NCBI RefSeq assembly: GCF_001742285.1
Contig: NZ_MIEK01000045.1
Location: 62,001 to 126,000 of the forward strand
Direction: 5' to 3'
Source: Enterococcus rivorum
Lineage (GTDB): Bacteria > Bacillota > Bacilli > Lactobacillales > Enterococcaceae
Length of the DNA stretch: 64,000 bases
The position numbers were made by a program, and so were the translations under genes. Below, piece by piece: positions 8,378-17,527 of the stretch. The notes beneath the pieces were generated by a model. The model had not been told where the DNA came from. It saw only the letters and a program-made list of their open reading frames with translations, and did no database searches. The number at the start of each line of letters is the position of its first letter. Positions within the stretch are counted from its first letter, which is position 1.

Positions 8378-10050
8378 TGACTCAGAGTGTTTTAAACAAT
8401 CAATCACAAACTCCCGCTTCTGACGAGGTGGAAAAAAAAGCGGCACTATACCTAAGGGTTTCCACGACCGAGCAAGCGACCGAGGGTTATAGTATTCAAG
8501 CACAAGAACAAAATGGTCGGGAACAAGCGTTTCGATTAAGACATGAAGTCGTGGAGGTGTATTCCGATGAAGGAGAGAGTGGCAAATCCACCAAAAATCG
8601 GCTGGCGTATCAACAATTAATGGCCGATGCGCGTCAGAAGAAATTTGATGTGGTGATTATTTGGAAGTTGACACGGCTTGGGCGAAATATGTTGGATGTT
8701 CTCCAAACGGTGGAAGAGCTGCTAAGTCTTGGGATTGGTTTGTATTCGATTTCAGAGCAATTCGATATAACCACATCCAGTGGCAAGCTGATGTTGCAGC
8801 TTCTAGGTAGCTTTGGGGAGTTTGAACGAAACCAGATTTCAGAAAATGTTTCTATGACGATGCAAAGCCTTGTGAGAGATCATAAGCGCTATGCAGGCGG
8901 TCGTCGGTTAGGATATGTCAGTGGTGTTGATGAAAACGGTCAAAAGCAATTAGTCATTGAACCAGAAGAAGCCAAAATCGTACAAGTCATCTATGCCAAA
9001 TACCTAGGTGGAGATGGTTATAAAGCGATTGCGAACTACTTAAATCGTCAAGGGTATCAAACGTTAAAAGGCAATGCTTTTTCAATCACTGCGATCAAAA
9101 ACATTCTTCATAATAAAATCTATGGGGGGTATATCGAATACGCCCGCTATCTTAACTGGGATACCAAAAGACGACGGGGCAAGAATCCCAGCCCTATTTT
9201 AGTCAAAGGAATCCATGAGCCAATCATCAGTGAGGCAATCTACTTAGCTGTACAAGAACGACTTAAAGTGGAATCCAAACAACCATCATGGACGCAAAGT
9301 GGGGAGAACGTCTTAACAGGTCTTTTGAGGTGTCCGGAATGTGGTGCCCCTATGGCTGCCAGCAATGTCACAAATACCTTAAAAGGTGGGATTAAGAAGC
9401 GAATTCGCTATTATTCTTGTTCGACTTTCCGAAACAAAGGAGCCAGTGTGTGTCATGCCAATTCCATTCGAGCCGATAACGCAGAAACTTTCGTAGCGGA
9501 ACGACTGAAAGAAATTGTCCGAGTCCCTCAAATTTTAGAATCTTTAGTGCAGCAGTTGAATGAGGAGCGGTTAAAACAAATCCAGCCCTTAGAACAAGAA
9601 CTAGCCGTTATTGCAATAGAACAAGAGGAATTATTGGCTAAAATAGCAAAATGGGAAGTGGTGCTGGAAGAAAATCCAGAGTTGGTTGAAACCTTAATCG
9701 AACGGCTAAAGGAACTCCGCACTCGTAAGAGTAACAATCAAAGACGAGAAAATGAAATTCTGCATTTCCTAAAACACAAAGATCAACTCATTGAATTAAA
9801 AGATGTTCAAACTATCCTTCATGGAATTGATGCCATGTTAGCAGGGCAAGAGAAAAAAACCATCAAGGAGTTGTATCGATTTTTCATAAAAAAGATTACT
9901 TTTGATAAAGAAACGAAAGACAACATTCAGATGACGATGGCATTTGATGAAAAAATTATTGCTCAATTGAATCAGTTTTACCAAGAAACCCTATCTAAAT
10001 CGGATAGGGTTCTTTTCGTGCTACAAACAGCTTTTGAGCTTGTTGTATAG
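8374..10050 (+). CDS. Large serine recombinase, CcrB-like
   Basis: 558 residues. The catalytic domain has YLRVSTTEQ (nucleophile Ser30), DEGESGKS and WKLTRLGRN. A recombinase domain, a zinc ribbon (CPECGAPM...CSTF...C) and a long coiled coil (about residues 395-480) follow. The size fits CcrB (about 540) or CcrC (about 560). Being the second gene of an overlapping pair favours CcrB. The last 225 codons are repeated at 30355-31030 as part of a chimeric gene. The start may be either of two adjacent ATGs. With the CcrA-like protein it should recombine the att-like sites elsewhere in the window. Confidence 0.82.
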   Translation: MMTQSVLNNQSQTPASDEVEKKAALYLRVSTTEQATEGYSIQAQEQNGREQAFRLRHEVVEVYSDEGESGKSTKNRLAYQQLMADARQKKFDVVIIWKLTRLGRNMLDVLQTVEELLSLGIGLYSISEQFDITTSSGKLMLQLLGSFGEFERNQISENVSMTMQSLVRDHKRYAGGRRLGYVSGVDENGQKQLVIEPEEAKIVQVIYAKYLGGDGYKAIANYLNRQGYQTLKGNAFSITAIKNILHNKIYGGYIEYARYLNWDTKRRRGKNPSPILVKGIHEPIISEAIYLAVQERLKVESKQPSWTQSGENVLTGLLRCPECGAPMAASNVTNTLKGGIKKRIRYYSCSTFRNKGASVCHANSIRADNAETFVAERLKEIVRVPQILESLVQQLNEERLKQIQPLEQELAVIAIEQEELLAKIAKWEVVLEENPELVETLIERLKELRTRKSNNQRRENEILHFLKHKDQLIELKDVQTILHGIDAMLAGQEKKTIKELYRFFIKKITFDKETKDNIQMTMAFDEKIIAQLNQFYQETLSKSDRVLFVLQTAFELVV

Positions 10051-10138
10051 AATAGCATCAATTGGTACGAACCCCATAACAAAGCCCTAGATAGTTCGAA
10101 TATCTAGGGTGGTTGTTATGTAGGTGCGTAACGACTAT
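9375..10138 (+). repeat. Direct repeat, copy 1: ccrB 3' end and its downstream hairpin
   Basis: This 764-base stretch matches 30355-31119 with only scattered differences, in the same orientation. It covers the zinc-ribbon and coiled-coil end of the recombinase, the stop codon and about 90 noncoding bases. Homology begins abruptly at TACCTTAAAAGGTGGG. About 20 kb of cargo lies between the copies. Confidence 0.9.
10075..10120. other. Conserved two-part hairpin after ccrB
   Basis: The inner stem CCCTAGATA/TATCTAGGG (9 bp) and outer stem CATAACAA/TTGTTATG (8 bp) enclose a short loop. The same fold is present after the second ccrB 3' copy at 31057-31102, where the inner stem is intact although the loop differs. 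No T-run follows. It may be a transcript end structure or a site used by the element. Confidence 0.6.
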
Positions 10139-10184
10139 ATTAGAGTTTAGAATAATTGCCGAACTACTGATAGTAAAGAAGTTA

Positions 10185-10193
10185 TGCTATACT
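10185..10193 (+). promoter_or_regulatory. Probable extended -10 promoter of the methyltransferase operon
   Basis: TGC immediately followed by TATACT gives an extended -10 box 27 bases before the ATG at 10220. No good -35 is seen at 17 bases. It would drive the defence cluster separately from the ccr operon. Confidence 0.45.
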
Positions 10194-10219
10194 AAACAAA
10201 TGAAAGTGAGATTGATTTT

Positions 10220-11500
10220 ATGAAGACAAATATAGAAAATCCTAAATACAATTCGAATGATTTTTCATTTATTTATAGATACTATGCAGGCTTCTCTACT
10301 AGCTTTGTTTCAGAAATATTGAGTGGATATAACTTAGATAACTTGGCTCTTTTAGACCCATGGAATGGTAGTGGAACAACAAGTAGAGTTGCGTGTCAAT
10401 TGGGAGTAAAGAAAGTATATGGTTTCGATATAAACCCAATTATGTCTGTCATTGCTTCTGGTGAATTGGCGGAATACGATGAGAATACAAAACTAGATTT
10501 AAAGCAAAGAAATTATTTGATGAATAGAGATATTTTGCAAGATCCATTAGAACAATGGTTTACTAAAACGTCAGTAAAAAATATTAGAAATACAGAATTA
10601 AATATAAGAAATGCAGTATTACTTGAGGAATCAGCATATGAAGTTAATTATTTAGCTATTTTCCCTGACTTTTATGAATTGTTAATTTTGAATCACAAAT
10701 TAGCATATACTTACTTAGTCCTTTTTGAAGTAGTCAAAAAGTTAACAGAAAAATTTAAATCTACTAATCCTACATGGATTAAAATAGCAAAATCGCCAAA
10801 TGAAAAAATCAAGATAACTCAAAACGAATTTCAAAAACTCTTTTTAAGTGAGCTAGAAGCAAAAAATGGAATTTTAGAAAAGAAAACTAGAAACTTAAAA
10901 AAAGAAGTTCAATTAGGCGTATCAGATTCGAGAACACTTCCTCTTGAAGATGAATCAATTGATTTAACTATTACGTCACCACCATACTGTACAAGGATTG
11001 ATTACGCAGTTGCTACACGGGTGGAATTAGCAGTTTTGGGGATGTCTAGTAACAGCGATTTTGAATCATTGAGGAAGCAGATGATTGGTACTACAAAAGT
11101 TACAAATAGTGAGTATTTCCAGAGAGAAATACCTAGTAAGACTGCAATACTATTTTTAGAAAGTGTTTATAACCATTCGTCAAAAGCATCGAAAACTTAC
11201 TATTACAAACAATTTATACAGTATTTTGAGGGAATAACTGACTCCATATTAGAAATATCTCGAGTGACTAAAAAAAATGGAAAGGTTATAATTGTTGTAC
11301 AAGATTCATTTTATAAAGATATTTATTTAAATATTTCGCAGGTTTTTAAGGAACTATTTAATAATAATGGTTGGAAAACACTTGAAAAAAAAGATTTTAC
11401 CAAAAAACAAACTATGGCTACTTTAAATAAAAATTCAAAGGTATATAGAGATATTTCTAATCCAGTTGAAACAGTATTAATATTTGAAAGGATGAATTAA
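10220..11500 (+). CDS. DNA methyltransferase (amino-methyltransferase, TSPPY type)
   Basis: 426 residues. Motif I is DPWNGSGTTSR (about residues 53-63), the S-adenosylmethionine site, with VYGFDINP after it. Motif IV is TSPPY near residues 253-257. TSPPY is most common in N4-cytosine enzymes, though some N6-adenine enzymes share it. It is the first gene of a cluster with a DUF262 protein (1 base between stop and ATG), a HEPN protein and a PD-(D/E)XK protein. In such clusters the methyltransferase marks self DNA. The target sequence cannot be read from the gene. Confidence 0.85.
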   Translation: MKTNIENPKYNSNDFSFIYRYYAGFSTSFVSEILSGYNLDNLALLDPWNGSGTTSRVACQLGVKKVYGFDINPIMSVIASGELAEYDENTKLDLKQRNYLMNRDILQDPLEQWFTKTSVKNIRNTELNIRNAVLLEESAYEVNYLAIFPDFYELLILNHKLAYTYLVLFEVVKKLTEKFKSTNPTWIKIAKSPNEKIKITQNEFQKLFLSELEAKNGILEKKTRNLKKEVQLGVSDSRTLPLEDESIDLTITSPPYCTRIDYAVATRVELAVLGMSSNSDFESLRKQMIGTTKVTNSEYFQREIPSKTAILFLESVYNHSSKASKTYYYKQFIQYFEGITDSILEISRVTKKNGKVIIVVQDSFYKDIYLNISQVFKELFNNNGWKTLEKKDFTKKQTMATLNKNSKVYRDISNPVETVLIFERMN

Positions 11501-11501
11501 G

Positions 11502-12617
11502 ATGACAGATGTAGGTGGTATTGATTTAATAAGAGCAGTAGAAGAAAACATACAATCAATCAGAACAAGATCTTTGGACTTATCTTTTAATGAGCTTTTG
11601 GATATGTTTATGGATAAAGAACTGATTATTGATCCAGAATATCAAAGGTTGTTTAGATGGTCAGAAGGAAAACAATCACGTTTTATTGAATCGCTATTAT
11701 TAGAATTACCAGTTCCTCCTATATTTGTTATTGAACTTGAGGAAGGTGTATATGAGCTAATCGATGGTTTACAAAGGATATCATCCTACTTAAACTTTCG
11801 AGGTAAGCTAGAGGATAGAGAACCACTAATGCTAGTTGATTGTGACATTGTTTCAGAGCTTAATGGTTTAAAATATAATCAATTGCCTAAACCTTTAGAG
11901 ATTAAGCTCAAAAGAAATTTTATCAGAGTAGAAATATTAAGAAAAGAGAGTGACCCAAGATTAAGATATTATATGTTTAAAAGACTAAACACGGGCGGCG
12001 AAATACTTAGTGAGCAAGAGATTAGAAACAGTACGATTCGCCTTATGGATGCAGGGTTTAACGACATACTAATAAAACTTAGTCAATACGATCACTTTCA
12101 AAATACAATATGTAATGTGTCTGAAAAGAAATTTATGGAAAAATATGATCAAGAGTTAGTACTACGATTTTTGGCATTCAAAAATGACATCGAAAAGTAT
12201 ACTCATGATGTTGGTGATTTTCTTACAGAGTATATGGAGAAAGCTACTGTTCAAATAAAAGATGGAGAATTTGATGTGGACTTAGAAACTTCAATTTTTG
12301 AAAAAACATTTAAAATAATAGATAAATCTATGAATGGGCAGGGTTTTTCTGGCTTATCAACAAAGGGAAAACCATCTAATACTTTTTTGATTTATCATTT
12401 TGAGGCATTCTCTTTAGGTATTCAATCATTCATTGATAGGATTAATGAAGATGATATTGAAGAAATGTCCAAATTGAGAGAAATATTTATATCAATAAAA
12501 GATCATACAGAATTTAGACGAATCACCACTGGCGGTGGTAAAAATACAAGAAAGCAATTAATGGATAGAATTAGATATGTAGAAACAGCGATGAGTGTTG
12601 AGTATGGACAAAATTGA
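11502..12617 (+). CDS. DUF262 (ParB/Srx-fold, GmrSD-related) protein
   Basis: 371 residues. The N-terminal DUF262 domain has PEYQRLFRWSEGKQSRFIES and the catalytic-type loop IDGLQR (about residues 86-91), a variant of the usual DGQQR. This ParB/sulfiredoxin fold hydrolyses nucleotides or nicks DNA in GmrSD-type systems. The C-terminal GmrSD HNH nuclease domain (DUF1524) is not seen, so another protein probably supplies the cleavage. The ATG is one base after the methyltransferase stop and the 3' end overlaps the HEPN gene, which indicates tight coupling. Confidence 0.8.
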   Translation: MTDVGGIDLIRAVEENIQSIRTRSLDLSFNELLDMFMDKELIIDPEYQRLFRWSEGKQSRFIESLLLELPVPPIFVIELEEGVYELIDGLQRISSYLNFRGKLEDREPLMLVDCDIVSELNGLKYNQLPKPLEIKLKRNFIRVEILRKESDPRLRYYMFKRLNTGGEILSEQEIRNSTIRLMDAGFNDILIKLSQYDHFQNTICNVSEKKFMEKYDQELVLRFLAFKNDIEKYTHDVGDFLTEYMEKATVQIKDGEFDVDLETSIFEKTFKIIDKSMNGQGFSGLSTKGKPSNTFLIYHFEAFSLGIQSFIDRINEDDIEEMSKLREIFISIKDHTEFRRITTGGGKNTRKQLMDRIRYVETAMSVEYGQN

Positions 12618-13290
12618 TGTGATTGGTCAGATTGAAGAAGAACTGACATGGAGATTGGAAGAACTAAACTTTTTAAAAAATCAGTTATCTGTAATCAATA
12701 AAGAGGATGACAAGCTAAGGTATAGAAAATCATTGGTTGTGATGTTGTATTCATGTTATGAAGGTTTTTGTAAATCTGCATTTCAGATTTACATCAAAAT
12801 GATTAATTCTCAAGCATTGTTGAGATCAGAAGTTAATTTACATATTCGAACATCCTCCTTACATGAAATGTTTTTAGAGTATGGTAATGAGTCAAAAAAA
12901 GATGAAAGATTTAAAAGGAGCTTACCAGAAGATAACAAACTTCACAAATATTCTAGACAGATAACTTTTGTCGAAGAATTCAATAATTTTCTAACAGAGC
13001 AAGTTTATATATCTGATAGTATTGTAGATACTGAATCAAATTTAAAACCAGCAGTCTTAAAAAAGATTCTATATAGATTAGGATTTCCGTTTGAAGAAAT
13101 TGATATATCAGAAGCTACAATCAATAAATTACTGAATTATCGAAATAGTATTGCTCATGGGTCTCAGAAAATAGGAATTAAAGAGATTGACTATGAAAGC
13201 CTGGAGTCTGATGTGAAGAAACTAATGAATAATGTCAGAGTTATTATTATTAATGCTATTCAAGATGATTTATTTTTGGAGATAATATAA
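12604..13290 (+). CDS. HEPN domain protein, MAE_28990/MAE_18760 type
   Basis: About 228 residues. Near the C-terminus the motif RNSIAHG fits the R-x4-H signature of HEPN ribonucleases. MAE_28990-type HEPN proteins are often found beside DUF262 proteins and methyltransferases in defence loci. An alternative GTG start lies at 12595. Both starts are inside the 3' end of the DUF262 gene, so translation is coupled. The inferred role is an RNase effector or toxin held in check by its partners. Confidence 0.78.
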   Translation: MDKIDVIGQIEEELTWRLEELNFLKNQLSVINKEDDKLRYRKSLVVMLYSCYEGFCKSAFQIYIKMINSQALLRSEVNLHIRTSSLHEMFLEYGNESKKDERFKRSLPEDNKLHKYSRQITFVEEFNNFLTEQVYISDSIVDTESNLKPAVLKKILYRLGFPFEEIDISEATINKLLNYRNSIAHGSQKIGIKEIDYESLESDVKKLMNNVRVIIINAIQDDLFLEII

Positions 13291-13312
13291 AAATGCTATT
13301 ATGTACATCTAT

Positions 13313-13350
13313 GCTAAGTTATTCTGCCTTTTTTAGAACTTAGCTTTTTT
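13313..13350 (+). terminator. Rho-independent terminator
   Basis: GCTAAGTT / AACTTAGC, an 8-bp stem with a 16-base loop, is followed by six Ts. It ends the methyltransferase-DUF262-HEPN transcript, 22 bases after the HEPN stop. The next gene may therefore have its own promoter. Confidence 0.75.
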
Positions 13351-13382
13351 GTATGTATTTAATGGTTTTTAGGAGGGATAAC

Positions 13383-15326
13383 ATGTATAAAGAATACAAT
13401 GCCGATTTTGATTTATTCAAATTTAGAAAACAAATATCACCAAAAGATGAGGTTGACCTCATAATAAAAAAAGCATTACAAAGCTATTTTGATCAGGGGG
13501 TAGACGCTTTTTGTACAGCATTAAAAGTCTCTGGTATTCTAATAGGTGATAATTTATCATTAAAGAATAAATTTCTAGTTCGTTTATCGGATGAGATTGA
13601 AAGAATTGGATCTAAGAAAGATATTCATTTTTGGAATGAATTTAAGCGTAAAGTGTTACTAATTAATAAATTTGAGAATCAATTTTTCTCTTATAGAGAT
13701 AGCTTTTTTGCTAATAATTTGACAAAGCAAGAAATTAACGGCGAGTTATTGGTGGTTGCGGCTGAAGTCTATATGAATATACTTGCAGTTCCATTTAGCG
13801 AAAATGTTAGAATTATAAATGGAAATGATACCATTGAGAATAGAATGAACATATATGACGCTTTCATTGGGTTTGTTTCACATGTAATTAAGTACTTTAT
13901 AAAACAAGAAGTATTATTCAAAACTAGCTCTAAAATTTATTCTGAATCGGATATAGATACAGCTAGTAAGCATTTCATTTTTGATGCACAATGGGATGAT
14001 TTGATGGATATAAAAGAATTCTTTTGTTTTTCAGATATTTCAATAAAGGAAGAAGCTAATGAGTTTTATGTAGAAATAGCCGATCAAAAATTTGATAAAT
14101 CAGTGCTTATTTCAAACTTTAGAGAAAAAAACTATATGGCTAGTATGGCGGATACAATAAATTTTGAACTAAAATTCGTTGAACATCAGTTTGATACAAT
14201 GAGAAAAAGAGCAAATTATATCTCTTTTGTACAAATTCAAAGAATGCTAGGCACAGAAAATATGGACAATAAAATATGGACAGTATCATTGGAAAAATGG
14301 ATGAATGCATATTTTTTCATAAAAGAACTTTCTAGTAAGAAACTTAAAAAAAGGAGAAATATTAATAAATTATCTGAGCTATGCGTTGTTCATAACAAAA
14401 GTTGGTGGGTAAAAGAATTGATGAAATACGATTCTTCAATTACTGAAAAAGAAGCGATGAAAATAATAAATGTTTTTACATTTGATGGGAATTCAAAAGA
14501 TTTAATTGATAATCCGTTGATTGCATTTAAAGATCAGCTAGTATTAGTTCCAAGCATAACGTTTCAATTATTACCAGAAATTGCTCTTGTATCAATGTTC
14601 ACACATAAAGGAGCACAAGTGAATTTTAAAGGTTATGAATTTGAAAAGAGATTGAAAAAGAAGTTACAGGAAGTTGGTATTTGTGCTGAACAAATTGCTT
14701 CGCATCCTAAAAATAAAACTAATAAAAGCAATAGGGAATCGGATTTAATATTTATTTTGAATAGAACATTGTTTATTGTAGAGTGTAAATCAATTGTTCC
14801 ACCATATACAATAAAAGATCATGCAAAAACAAACAGTAAGATAATAAATGAAATTGAAAAATTTAAAGTAAATGCAGATTATTTTTCAGAAAATAAGGAT
14901 TTGGTTTTAAAAAAATTGAATAAAAAGAAGGATATAGAAATAAAGGAAGTCGTAAAAATCTTTGTTACTTCTTCAACTTTAGGTGTAGCAGGATTGTTTA
15001 ATGATATCTATGTAATTGATGAGGCTGCATTAAATGCTTTTATTAGTAGAAATCCGCCAGTTGTAAGAGATACAGATATGAATATCTATTTTAGACAGGA
15101 AAACTGGGCATTCGAAGGGAAAATTACAGCAGCTAAGTTTAAAGAATTTTTGAGAAATCCACCGTCGCTAAAGGCGATGGAAGATATGCTAGTCAGGGAG
15201 TGGAAAACTGTAGGGAATTTGCATATTCTTAGATATAGTAAAAATATGCCTAGTAAATTTCTAAATGTATCTGTAGATGATATTGATAAAGATGAGCAAC
15301 AATACTGGCAATCAATTCTTGAATAA
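13383..15326 (+). CDS. Large protein with PD-(D/E)XK nuclease-like C-terminal domain
   Basis: 647 residues from the ATG at 13383, which has AGGAGGG 5 bases upstream (an in-frame ATG at 13353 lacks this). The N-terminal 400 residues are helical and unrecognised. The C-terminal part has GYEFEKRLKKKL, then E-S-D-L-I-F-I-L-N-R-T-L-F-I-V-E-C-K-S (about residues 453-471), a clear PD-(D/E)XK core (D...ExK) of the restriction-endonuclease or NERD type. Next to a methyltransferase it is a candidate nuclease of the defence cluster. Confidence 0.75.
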   Translation: MYKEYNADFDLFKFRKQISPKDEVDLIIKKALQSYFDQGVDAFCTALKVSGILIGDNLSLKNKFLVRLSDEIERIGSKKDIHFWNEFKRKVLLINKFENQFFSYRDSFFANNLTKQEINGELLVVAAEVYMNILAVPFSENVRIINGNDTIENRMNIYDAFIGFVSHVIKYFIKQEVLFKTSSKIYSESDIDTASKHFIFDAQWDDLMDIKEFFCFSDISIKEEANEFYVEIADQKFDKSVLISNFREKNYMASMADTINFELKFVEHQFDTMRKRANYISFVQIQRMLGTENMDNKIWTVSLEKWMNAYFFIKELSSKKLKKRRNINKLSELCVVHNKSWWVKELMKYDSSITEKEAMKIINVFTFDGNSKDLIDNPLIAFKDQLVLVPSITFQLLPEIALVSMFTHKGAQVNFKGYEFEKRLKKKLQEVGICAEQIASHPKNKTNKSNRESDLIFILNRTLFIVECKSIVPPYTIKDHAKTNSKIINEIEKFKVNADYFSENKDLVLKKLNKKKDIEIKEVVKIFVTSSTLGVAGLFNDIYVIDEAALNAFISRNPPVVRDTDMNIYFRQENWAFEGKITAAKFKEFLRNPPSLKAMEDMLVREWKTVGNLHILRYSKNMPSKFLNVSVDDIDKDEQQYWQSILE

Positions 15327-15378
15327 AAAGTATTGATTATGACGACTTTAAAAAGATGTTGAAATAAAAAAGGATGTA

Positions 15379-15906
15379 GTGATTACGAAGTTGATTAATG
15401 ATATCGCAGGAAAAATAACACCTATTAATAAAAAGGAAGTTGATGAGTTTCGATTACTTGTTTCAGAAGCCGCATTCCTTAGTGAAAATAGGGCACAAAT
15501 TACATATTCAAAAAATTTTCCACCTGAGTTAGCGGGTGCATTAGGAGCATTAGGCGCAGGAACAATTGGAGTAACAACTGTTTTTGCAATTTTTTCAGGC
15601 ATGAGTGGTGCTGAAATAATGTCTGCATTAGCAGGGTTTGGACTTCCAGGAGCTGTAGGGGGAATTAGCAGTGTAGCAGCAGTTGTAGCAGCACCAGTTA
15701 TTTTATTTGGAGGAGGGTTATTTCATATAGCCAATCAAAATAAATTAGGAAGAGAACTTAAAGAACTCTTTGAACAATCCTATAAATTTGAAAAAGATCT
15801 AGTAGAAGACAATCGTGATGTGGTTGTAAATCTATTAAATGGAATAGAAAAGTACCGAGAAAAATTAGAAAAAAAGCATTTAGATTTACGTAAGATTAAA
15901 CATTAG
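15379..15906 (+). CDS. Small membrane protein with Gly/Ala-rich hydrophobic core
   Basis: 175 residues from GTG (AAAGGATG upstream). Residues about 55-115 form a long hydrophobic stretch rich in Gly and Ala (GALGALGAGTIGV..., then APVILFGGGLF), enough for two or three membrane helices. A charged helical tail follows. It is the last gene of the defence cluster, 52 bases after the nuclease-like gene. It may be a membrane-acting effector or an anchor. I do not recognise a family. Confidence 0.6.
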   Translation: MITKLINDIAGKITPINKKEVDEFRLLVSEAAFLSENRAQITYSKNFPPELAGALGALGAGTIGVTTVFAIFSGMSGAEIMSALAGFGLPGAVGGISSVAAVVAAPVILFGGGLFHIANQNKLGRELKELFEQSYKFEKDLVEDNRDVVVNLLNGIEKYREKLEKKHLDLRKIKH

Positions 15907-15983
15907 TTTTGAAGTTTAAACTAAAACTATTTCTTTGAATTATTGTGTATATTGAAGAAGCTATGATGTCATGTACTTTTTCG

Positions 15984-16114
15984 AATATCATTCACTTGTG
16001 ATACGCAGAACATCCTCATAAGTGAAAATTGAATTGTGTTGAGAGATAAGGTAGATCTTATCGTAAGTAAAATATCATTAGCATGTGATACGGAGAACAA
16101 CCTCATAAATGAAA
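15984..16114. repeat. SCC att-like repeat unit A
   Basis: Two copies of the core (ATCATTCACTTGTGATACGC and ATCATTAGCATGTGATACGG) are each followed by AGAAC and a partly complementary CTCATAAGTGA or CTCATAAATGA. A middle hairpin, ATAAGGTAGATCTTAT, lies between them. The reverse complement of the core, GCGTATCACAAGTGAATGAT, resembles the SCC attachment site. It lies in the 336-base gap between the defence cluster and a lipoprotein gene. Similar units recur at B to F. Confidence 0.75.
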
Positions 16115-16242
16115 AGGGTGGATAAATGTCAATAAAGTAGACATAAAAAAGTAGAAAATTAATGTGAGAACAGCATGAAAATCATTTTTTTCTAGTTATG
16201 TATTACAATAAAATAAATAGAGTATTAAAGGAGAGAAGCAAA

Positions 16243-17013
16243 ATGAAAAAAAGTGTATTATTGGTAATCCTCGTACTGAGTGCTTTAACAGGTTGTACAG
16301 ATGGGCAAAAGGAAAAAACAATGGTGAGTAGTAACGAAACCAGTTCAAAACAATCAGCTGAAAAATTGAATGATGCTGAAAAAATGGAAACGTATGATGA
16401 AATTGTGAAAGAAGCAAAGAAATTAAACATTGAAGGTAATTTTAAAGAATCTGAACTAAAACTAGCCTTAATTCCTGTAAGTGTCTTAGGAAATAAAGAT
16501 TATTCAACACTAAAAGAAGCCGTTGAAAATTTGTCTAGCTCAAATAATAAGGGATTGCAAGAACAAAACGAAGACAAAAAAACAGAACAAAAAGCAAACG
16601 AAGCGGCAACCGTTAAAGCAGCTGATACGTCATCCGGTTTCAATGGAGATTTGGCTAAATGGGCGAATACTTACGTGTTTTATTATTTACAGGATGGTCA
16701 AAAACAAAGTCGTTTGACCATTACAGGAAATGGTGGCGTTACACAAAATAATTATGATGGCACACAATATTTTGGAACAGCATCTATTACAGCCAATTCA
16801 TCAAGTGCCTTAAGTTATAACACAGATACCATGTATCCATCACGTATGCCGGCAACGAAAAGCATCAATTCAAACGTGAAAATTTCTATTCAATGGGATA
16901 ACGGTGGTGGAAGCCAAGTCTATTACGGCTATCTATCTAACTCGTCACGGTTGATACTAACAGATGGAATTAGTCAAAACAATGGTGTTCACGAAGTTTG
17001 GGTAACATACTAG
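16243..17013 (+). CDS. Secreted lipoprotein, unknown function
   Basis: 256 residues from the ATG at 16243 (AAAGGAGAG upstream). A signal peptide ends in the lipobox LTGC (Cys near residue 18), so the mature protein is lipid-anchored outside the cell. A Lys/Glu/Gln-rich linker (about residues 100-125) precedes a C-terminal domain of about 110 residues rich in Gly, Asn, Ser and Tyr, probably beta-structured. It stands alone between two att-like repeat units, A and B. The function is unknown. Confidence 0.75.
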   Translation: MKKSVLLVILVLSALTGCTDGQKEKTMVSSNETSSKQSAEKLNDAEKMETYDEIVKEAKKLNIEGNFKESELKLALIPVSVLGNKDYSTLKEAVENLSSSNNKGLQEQNEDKKTEQKANEAATVKAADTSSGFNGDLAKWANTYVFYYLQDGQKQSRLTITGNGGVTQNNYDGTQYFGTASITANSSSALSYNTDTMYPSRMPATKSINSNVKISIQWDNGGGSQVYYGYLSNSSRLILTDGISQNNGVHEVWVTY

Positions 17014-17207
17014 ATCTTTCTTATATTTTAAAAGTCAAATCTAAATTATAAAAAGGAATATTGTGAGCTTTTTATAAAAATGGTTTACAATAAGCTAGAG
17101 ATTGATAAGGAGAGTTAGTGAAATAGGAATTGAGAATATCATTCACCTCTCTATTATGTACATTAATAGATTTTGAAATGTATTATAAAAAAGGGAAATC
17201 CAGACAG

Positions 17208-17270
17208 AACTCAAAATTATTAGGAAAGCTGACCACTGCTCTACTATTTTTTGAGTTTTTTATTTTTATG
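17208..17270 (+). terminator. Possible terminator
   Basis: AACTCAAAA pairs with TTTTGAGTT across a 32-base loop and is followed by TTTTATTTTT. It lies 195 bases past the lipoprotein stop. The rest of 17014-17314 holds no gene. Confidence 0.45.
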
Positions 17271-17314
17271 GAGTTCTAAGAAAAATTGAAAACAAGTAAT
17301 AACAAGCACTTCTT

Positions 17315-17446
17315 CAAATATCACTCACTTCCGATACGCAGAATATCCTCATAAGTGAAAATTGAATTGTGTTGAGAGATGCGGTAGACCGTATCGTAAG
17401 TAAAATATCATTGGCATGTGATACGCAGAACACTATCATAAACTAA
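17315..17446. repeat. SCC att-like repeat unit B
   Basis: It has the same three-part plan as unit A: ATCACTCACTTCCGATACGC with AGAATATCCTCATAAGTGA, then GATGCGG-TAGA-CCGTATCGTAAGTAA (a stem with an att-like right half), then ATCATTGGCATGTGATACGC. It ends 81 bases before the next gene. Confidence 0.75.
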
Positions 17447-17527
17447 AAACAAATTGGAGCAGCATTTTTGATGTGAAACACTTTTCTTAAATGAAATTGA
17501 ACTAATATTTGATGGAGGGATTAGAAA

